NCBI GenBank assembly: GCA_009733775.1
Contig: WOGZ01000303.1
Location: 1 to 39,931 of the forward strand
DNA: 39,931 nt
From: Alectoria sarmentosa
Taxonomy: Eukaryota; Ascomycota; Lecanoromycetes; Lecanorales; Parmeliaceae
Direction: 5' to 3'
This document shows positions 33,646-39,931 of the stretch, piece after piece. Below the pieces are notes generated by a model. That model was not told where the DNA came from and did not search any database. It saw only the letters and a list, made by a program, of their open reading frames with translations. Both the position numbers and the translations under genes were made by a program. How positions within the stretch are numbered: position 1 is the stretch's first letter; each line of letters starts with the position of its first letter.

Positions 33646-34818
33646 ATGTTCTTATCTCCAGAACTCGGACGACATACACCTCCGCCACCTCCATACTCTC
33701 TGAGTAAACGCAACACTGCAAGGATCAGACTGGCGAATGAAACTCCGCAACGTCCGCCTCCCCCGCCGCCACCCCCTTATTTGAGTAGTGCACCAAGATC
33801 CAACTGCAAAATACCATCAATTGACGAGGTTTGGAGGCAAGCGGTGGCATCAAACGGCTCGTACTCGTTCCGCAATGGCAATGATACACCACTCCCGCCC
33901 GTGCCTTCGCAACGGTCTTCTGCGCCAATCTTCGATTCGCAGCAAGGCTTCGGAGATTCTCCGGGCAGTTGGAATCACGATTGGAGCTGTCGCGGAATGC
34001 CAGCGCATCCAGTCGAGCCGAAATGGACACCAGCCGGGATTCTTGGCTACTCTGGACCACCATTGGGAGGAGCGACGGTACCGTTGCCAGAGAATCATTT
34101 GCAGAGCTTGCGACGGTCAATGCCTCAGGGCTTTGCTTTCACTGCAGGTCCGAGGTTTGGACCCGATCGCGAGGTGTTGATCTCTCAGTCACCAAGTGCA
34201 GCATCCTTGAGCCCGAACACTGCTCCCGGTGCTAGTCAACCTCCGATTCATACGCTAGCCACAGTGAAGACACCAGATCGGAAACAGAAGCCGCTTCCTA
34301 CGTTCAGAAAGCAGTCAAGCAAAGAAACCGCGTCGCTTGCTAACATCATCACGACTGATGTCACGGCATCCTTTGAGCCATCTAGACCTATACGCCCATC
34401 ATCTACCTTGCCATCCCAGCGGACTCTCGAGAAGCGTGTGGCCCTGGCTGCGGTATCCACAGCAAGAGAGCTCAGTGCGGTGGATAATGCGTCAAACGTC
34501 AAGAATCTGCAATGCCTAGATGAGGAGTGCAGCCGTACTGGGTACCTAAGCGACGTGGAGTGCGTCAGCCCCAAGGATGGCCAGTCTGCCGATGCGCGCG
34601 CAGTATCAAAGAGCCCAGATCTTGCAGTTCCAGCGGGATCCAAACACGGCCCTCAGCCCTCCAAGGAGCGCATGGAGCATCGATCTCGAGACGGAGACCG
34701 CCGTGTCTCGCATCCTGTTCATAGAAAATCGTCGGCATCGGCTAGATTCATGCCTTACCAGAGACGTCACTCAAAACCGGCGGCAAATGCAACGCAGAAC
34801 CTTGGCGGGGGTAGTTGA
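33646..34818 (+). CDS. Hypothetical 390-residue proline-rich disordered protein
   Basis: An open frame of 390 codons without introns. Near the N-terminus are two polyproline runs each followed by Tyr: PPPPPY at about 12-17 and PPPPPPPPY at about 37-45. Both create PPxY motifs, which in known proteins bind WW domains such as those of Rsp5-type ubiquitin ligases; polyproline also binds SH3 or profilin. The rest is Ser/Pro/Arg/Gln-rich without a folded domain, and the C-terminal 50 residues are basic (HRSRDGDRRVSHPVHRKSS). The start is tentative, since an upstream exon is possible. After about 34790 the +1 frame carries a more helix-like sequence (LAGVVDDNFAKLLDMRSEG, to 34909), so the true C-terminus may have been displaced by a frameshift. 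No family recognised. Confidence 0.55.
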   Translation: MFLSPELGRHTPPPPPYSLSKRNTARIRLANETPQRPPPPPPPPYLSSAPRSNCKIPSIDEVWRQAVASNGSYSFRNGNDTPLPPVPSQRSSAPIFDSQQGFGDSPGSWNHDWSCRGMPAHPVEPKWTPAGILGYSGPPLGGATVPLPENHLQSLRRSMPQGFAFTAGPRFGPDREVLISQSPSAASLSPNTAPGASQPPIHTLATVKTPDRKQKPLPTFRKQSSKETASLANIITTDVTASFEPSRPIRPSSTLPSQRTLEKRVALAAVSTARELSAVDNASNVKNLQCLDEECSRTGYLSDVECVSPKDGQSADARAVSKSPDLAVPAGSKHGPQPSKERMEHRSRDGDRRVSHPVHRKSSASARFMPYQRRHSKPAANATQNLGGGS

Positions 34819-34909
34819 CGACAACTTTGCCAAGCTACTAGACATGCGAAGTGAGGGCGCAATGGATGAGGGTGGGAAGGAAGTAAGTAGCGCAGAGCAA
34901 TGGCGATGA

Positions 34910-36050
34910 TCCCGGTTGGGGCCGAAAGGGAGTACGAGTACCTGGTTCCGCTTTCGATGATGCGTATAATCGCAGGACGTAGGGAAAAACCGGCATGATG
35001 TGGAAGATGTATTCCTGAGATGATCAAAGCATAGTATAGTCCTTCCTTTTCCATGGCTAGAATGGTCATGGATAATCTAGCGGCGTTTTTGCGACCAATT
35101 TATTAATACGATCTTATACGTTATCTATCCATCCCATTTGCCAGATGTACTGCTGCTCCTCCACCACCACCACCCTGGAGCGCCATCCTCACCCATGCCG
35201 CCAATGTCCTCACAGCAGATGGAAATCGGCTGTTGACATTACAATTGCGGTAAAGCTGTCCTATTTGGATGTTCTTGAAATCTTGCGATGTTTTTGCATG
35301 CGCCTTCAGAAACTATCCGCGCGGCCATCATCTCCAGCGCATCAACTTCTCCTTCTTTGCTTACAGGCATCTTGTTGATCTTGGTCCCGGTTTTTTTGGA
35401 AGCTGAACTGTCCCTTGAGAAAAGGCCGGTCAGGTAAGCAGAATCTTAAGACCAAGACTTTTCTAGAGAACTTTGGCGATGTCGGCGCTCTTTTTTTTTT
35501 TTTTTTTTTTTTTTTTCTTCTCGAAAAATCCGCACAGTTTTCAAGAATCATACATAGGCGTATGGTTTTGCGTCTCTCTGAATGTAATGCAATCTCATAA
35601 GTATATGCTTTTACATACTTTATTCGACTCCTATCTTTCGGTAAGACTATTTGGAGCTCCAGGCTGCAGAAATGCACACACACGAGCCACCCGCTATTTT
35701 CTAAGAGCTTCCTTCTTCTTTTTTGCATGGTCTTTATCACACAAGTTTCGGTGATTTCTGGTGCATTTTTTTGGCTTTTATTACGTGTATGTATGTATTA
35801 TGAGATTCATACCCAGCATCAACTAACTCCTCTGAGATCCATCCGCTCATGGCCCTCCTACTCAACCTCCTTACTTTCGATTTTCATTTCATCATGGAAA
35901 AATTTTGGTCAGATAAAAGTTGCAATACTCGAGCATCGAACAGTTGTATCACGGTTGGAAGTCGATTTGATCCGCACGATTTCTTGATCCTCTATCGAAA
36001 ATCTGCGTCATAATGACGAACTATCGATAGCGATTTCGATCACGCAAACG
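34910..36050. other. Intergenic with long homopolymer
   Basis: No gene recognised. It contains a 26-base T run at 35491-35516 and a CCACCACCACC run near 35160. Confidence 0.5.
35491..35516 (+). repeat. Poly-T run of 26 (poly-A on the minus strand)
   Basis: An uninterrupted T run between GGCGCTC and CTTCTCG. It could be a simple homopolymer or the tail of a minus-strand retroposed sequence; no target-site duplication was recognised. Confidence 0.85.
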
Positions 36051-36099
36051 CTCCATGTCGTCTTCTTCCCGCTCATTCCGCTCCTCATTTTTTCCCTCT

Positions 36100-36894
36100 C
36101 CTGCGCAACGTTCACCCTCGGCCGCCTCTCCTCCCCCCACTTCGCTCTTATCCACCGAAGCTCTGCGGCAAAGGCTCCGTCGAGCTCGAAAGCACTTACT
36201 GCATTTCACGAAGTCCATGTTGGCACAGAATTCATAATCGCGCAGATGCTGCAACAGGATGGGCCTCAGAGAGAGGTTCTGCCCAAAGAGGAATAGTGTT
36301 GTTGCGGTGCCGATTGCGAAAGAACTTCTTGCATGATCTCGGGGGTAAAGGGGTTGATGTGTTCGCCTCTCTTCGCTCGCTCGACGAGTGTCCCCAATTC
36401 TTCTTGGACGGGCCTCGCAGAGAAACCTTTCGTCCAGCAAGAGGCGCTCCCCAAGGATGTGCACCCGGCAGAGGAGCTGGCAAGCTTTTTGATATTCTTC
36501 GGGATTGACATACGTCCGGATGTGGCGATAGTCAACTTCATCTTTGCGCAGGTTGTAGCAGTACCTTTCGATTTGGAGCTGGCCCCTGGTATAGCCTCTT
36601 CCAGATCTACTGGAGTACATCCGGGCTGACATCTGGGAGCCATGTAGCGTTGGCCGTTGCTTCGGCGAAGTTGCCTTCGAGACACGGTTTGGGGAAAGCG
36701 GAAAACTCGTACAGCAGCCGTTTGGGAATCGTGTAATGGGTCTTGTCCGGGCCGACGTAGAAGTTGGTGGACGGCCCGGTTATCAGTTGAAAGAAGGCCG
36801 GTGTCTCTTGTGCGTACCAGAAGACCACAGACTCTGGCTCTGGCGCTGTGTACGGCTCATTATTCCCGTAGCGTTCGTAAAGGGACCTTTCCAT
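36100..36894 (-). pseudogene. BTB/POZ-domain-like protein pseudogene
   Basis: Read on the minus strand, an ATG at 36894 opens MERSLYERYGNNEP. This is followed by GPSTNFYVGPDKTHYTIPKR and FPKPCLEGNFAEATANATWL then PDVSPDVLQ, which has the fungal BTB pattern (VGxx..HxxxIPKRLL...S..KxxLEGNFxEA....WLPDVxPDxFQ). A TAG at 36609-36607 follows VLQ where the family expects an aromatic residue (YxWxWLYxG; here IWKRLYQ follows the stop). Frame changes then give QLQIERYCYN...HILGERLLLDERF, VQEELGTLVERAKRGEHINP with TPEIMQEVLSQSAPQ, and LRPILLQHLRDYEFCANMDF in alternating frames. At least three frameshifts plus the amber codon make it non-functional. The 3' end is approximate; the last open stretch is Glu/Arg-rich. 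Ancestral function is protein-protein interaction by family; no specific role can be given. Confidence 0.72.
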
Positions 36895-38200
36895 GCCGAA
36901 ATTTGCCGAGGATATGAGGTACAATGATACTTTGAGCCTTGTGTATCTGAGGATGTAGACTGGTAGGAAAGGAGAGTCCGAGATGGCATATATATATATG
37001 TAAAGCCACTCTGTGTCCCAGCACCTTTGTGATATCAAGATGTGTGATAAGAGGACTTTGTGTCGTGAAGAAGTGTGATGAAGTTATTGTGTTAAGAAAG
37101 CACTAGACCGTCAGCGGCTGCAAAATAAAACCGGCCAGGGTTTGCAAGAAAGTGTTGAGTAATCTCCAACCATCAAAAATTGAAACTCTAATTCGTTAAG
37201 TTCTTTCGTGATGTTTCAAGAAGAACGGAAATAAAATTGAGTAGGCGAACAGTCACTAGTAGAAACTCTTTGCTCTCAGAATCTGAAAAATAAAGCCACG
37301 ATATCGAGCAGTACCTCCATCCTCTTCACCCTAGCGGTAGCGAAAGTCGCACACTCGTAAGACAGACCATGCCTACATCTTCAACTTCATCCCCTCGAAG
37401 ACCCTAATTACCGTCATCATCCTTCAGCGTCATCTTCCGCCCTGCATATCCAAATGTCCTTATTCTCGGGAACAGTACCCGCCATTCAGATTGACAGAGC
37501 ACACCGTAGACCAGCACCACAATCCCCCTCCCCACCAGCAAAGAGCCAGCAGGGCAAGCTCGTATCCTCTTTCTCAGCCGGTAGCGCAAGGAAAGGTGGG
37601 ACAGGCATGAGATATTGTCTTATGAGAAAGAATACGAATATAGGCCGGCAGGCTTTGAATGGCCTTGGTATTTGAGGCTGCGTCAGCGTAAGATGGAAAG
37701 ACGGATGCCAAGGGAGAAGTAGATGATGGAGGACGAGTAGGTTTCGGTAAGGAGGATGAGGTCGTAACGTAGGCTTCGCTTAAAAATGTTGGCCATCGTT
37801 ATTTCTGGCGAGAAGTCGAGGAGAGAGCGTTGTGGTTGGCGGCGTAGGTCTTAGCTCTCTCTCTCTCTATCTCTATCTCTTGCATATTGTATTTACGGCA
37901 ACGGTTTGGTTTCCGGGAACCGGGCACCTGGAAATAAAGTAGTACTGTTGTACAGAGGTCGGTGTATGTACAAAGTCCTGTATGTCTTGGGTTGAAATCC
38001 AATCAATCTATGCGCCCCCTTTGGAAGTAATTTCATGACTAATCAAGCAGAGAAGCTTGTCAGCTAGCATTTTGTTTTCAAGACTTTGATTTTTTGGTTA
38101 TGAAAGCCGATAAATACTCCTTTTTGCAAAACCCTTGACGGGAGCGCATAACTTGCAACCGCCCCCGCAATTTTTTGCCTGAACCACCGCTAAATGCACG
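36895..38200. other. Intergenic, transition toward AT-rich block
   Basis: No gene recognised. It contains a short TATATATATATG run near 36989-37000 and a (CT)n/(TATCTC)n microsatellite at about 37853-37881. Base composition is ordinary until about 38200. Confidence 0.5.
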
Positions 38201-39931
38201 CAGATGATAGAATCGCATTACAAAAATGTAAAACCACATTCAAATAAATAATCGTTACAATGATAATCACTGTAATTACAATAATAATCATTACAATTAT
38301 CTATTATATTAATAATTATTATTTAAAAATCGAACAAAATCTTTATATCAAACTTCGTTTAAAAAAAAATTAATGATAATATTTTATAATTATACTCTTT
38401 ACACGTTGCGTATATAAAAATTAAATCGTGTTAAAAACATTTTATTATACGATTTATCGACAAATTTTAGCACGCGAGTAAAAGAATATAATATAAAAAT
38501 AAAATATAATGCGTTCGTATTGTTAAAATTAGTATAAAGTTATATTATATGAGTGTATTAAATAAGACAACTAAGTGAAAAGAAAGTATATATATAAAAA
38601 AAAGGCATTTATATAAAAATAAATGTCTTTATTAAGTCACGTTAAGCTTTATCGAGTAATGTTAAAGAAATGTGATATTAAAAAGAAATTAATTTTATTA
38701 AAAATGTAAGATACGCTTATAATATTATTCTTTTTTTTTTTAAAAAACGATGTTTCAGCGTTATAAAAATCGAAAAAATGTGTTTATAATTTATTTTATA
38801 TCTTCGAAACATTTAATTAATAATTATTTTCAATTGAAAAAAGTTAATAATAATAGCGATAACAATATATCGTGAGAAATTCGTTTATAATATCGTCGAT
38901 ATTATAATGTTTTATCGTTTTAAACGTTTAAAAATAATGTGATTTAATGAAGAATTAACGTTATAATCGTCGTCGAAGCATTTAAATGTTTAATATTATT
39001 TGATATTTCATATTTCGAATAAAAAAAGAATTATAAAAATTAAGCGATATGATTGAATGAGATTTCTCGAATCAAATCGAGTCGCAAACGCTAAACCTTA
39101 TTTGAAATTTATATATATTTTAATGATGCTTTAAATATTCTTTTTTTATAAATTATTATATATATGATATTAAATGAGATTAATAATAACGATAGCGAGG
39201 TTTTAAAACGACGTTAAAGGATTTTAAAGAATATTTATAATGTGAATAATTAGGGTCGCGTGTTCGTTTAAGTCTTGAATCGATACGTCGTTATTATTAA
39301 TATCGATCGATTTTATCATTTAAAAAAATGACGTGAAGACGCACGCATAATAATCGAAAATTATATATAATCGTTATCACTCATTATGATAATAACGATT
39401 ATGAAAAAGAAAAAAAAAAGAGAAAAAATAAATAATAAGATTTTTTTATAAATTAATCGTTAACTCAATCGAATAATGTTTAATCTTTTTATCTTAACTT
39501 ATTTAAATATCTTTTATAAAAGTCTTTCATTACGTTTTTTATATTATCGAATTTATTTTCATTAATGTTATATTAATTAAAATCTTTATCGACGTCTTTT
39601 TATTTAATCTTATATTTAAAACGATTTCATAATCTTTTTGAATTTAATATATCTTTAATTAATTAATTATTTTTATTTTTAACGATGATAATTTTAAAAA
39701 AAGGGTTTTTTTAATTAAATAATGAATTGATAATAACGAGATTTAAAAATTTAAAATAAAAGACGTTATAAATTTTTATAATTTTAAATAATTTCAATTT
39801 GTAGAAAAAATTGATAATAAATATAATTTTGAATAAATCGAACATTTTATCGTTCAATTTTTTAAATGATTTATTAATAACGATATTTTTATTACTAAAA
39901 AAAACGAAATCGTTTTTCTTAAACGTTATAT
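38200..39931. other. Extremely AT-rich, RIP-like block extending beyond the window
   Basis: Composition changes abruptly at about 38200 to long A/T runs with TATA/AATAAT/TTTAAA words. All frames are densely stopped. In the lines I counted by hand (for example 38881-38940 and 39241-39300), most remaining C residues are in CpG, CpA and TpG are scarce, and TpA is abundant. Low CpA/TpG with high TpA is the classical signature of repeat-induced point mutation of transposon DNA. No transposon family can be read through the mutations. Confidence 0.75.

Noticed and set aside
5573..36609. All clear in-frame stops inside relics (5573, 8918, 36607) are TAG, suggesting amber recoding.
   Set aside because: The intact peroxygenase-like gene (TAG at 26716-26714) and the 335-residue gene (TAG at 32354-32356) end on TAG, and the relics also contain frameshifts that recoding cannot explain.
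38200..39931. Mitochondrial or telomeric origin of the AT-rich end.
   Set aside because: No TTAGGG-type array and no mitochondrial gene fragments are visible; CpG retention and CpA loss fit RIP of nuclear repeats better.

Overview
This window looks like nuclear DNA of a filamentous ascomycete (Pezizomycotina). The evidence is short introns of about 47-95 bp with clear donor, branch and acceptor signals, typical mould gene families (SAT4/rhodopsin-type membrane protein, capsular-polysaccharide-type glycosyltransferase, BTB protein, heme-thiolate peroxygenase, QDE-2-like Argonaute), and an AT-rich right end with the composition left by repeat-induced point mutation (RIP). I cannot name the genus. 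I found no tRNA, rRNA, CRISPR array, telomere array or recognisable intact transposon.

Layout, left to right. The first ~100 bp is a diverged copy of a sequence found again at 25.18 kb. At 0.8-2.3 kb (minus) is an intact six-exon seven-helix membrane protein. At 4.77-6.32 kb (plus) is a 2-oxoglutarate/Fe(II) dioxygenase gene broken by frameshifts and an amber codon. At 7.0-10.7 kb (minus) is a nearly full-length Argonaute gene with one in-frame amber codon and two reading-frame breaks. At ~11.9 kb is a relic of a Zn(II)2Cys6 transcription factor. The stretch from 12 to 19.6 kb is gene-poor, with one plausible disordered-protein gene (15.1 kb), a 44-bp minisatellite and microsatellites. At 19.6-20.7 kb is an intact two-exon gene of unknown function with an internal duplication. 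At 23.7-24.9 kb is a decayed capsular-polysaccharide-type glycosyltransferase. At 25.4-26.4 kb is a dense microsatellite block. At 26.7-28.1 kb (minus) is an intact secreted peroxygenase-like gene whose usual acid-base residues are substituted. At 31.2-32.4 kb is an intact four-exon gene of unknown function with a GC-AG intron. At 33.6-34.8 kb is a proline-rich disordered protein. At 36.1-36.9 kb (minus) is a decayed BTB-type gene. From about 38.2 kb to the end the DNA becomes extremely AT-rich.

Overall this is an accessory-type region: five recognisable gene families are present as relics, interspersed with intact genes that are mainly lineage-specific or secreted/membrane proteins, next to a RIP-like AT-rich block. 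The genes do not form an obvious pathway or biosynthetic cluster. The most notable points are the inactivated Argonaute, the peroxygenase with Lys and Ala where Arg and Glu are expected, and the two well-formed genes of unknown family. Intron models were built by hand from reading frame, splice signals and family conservation; no alignment or search was run.
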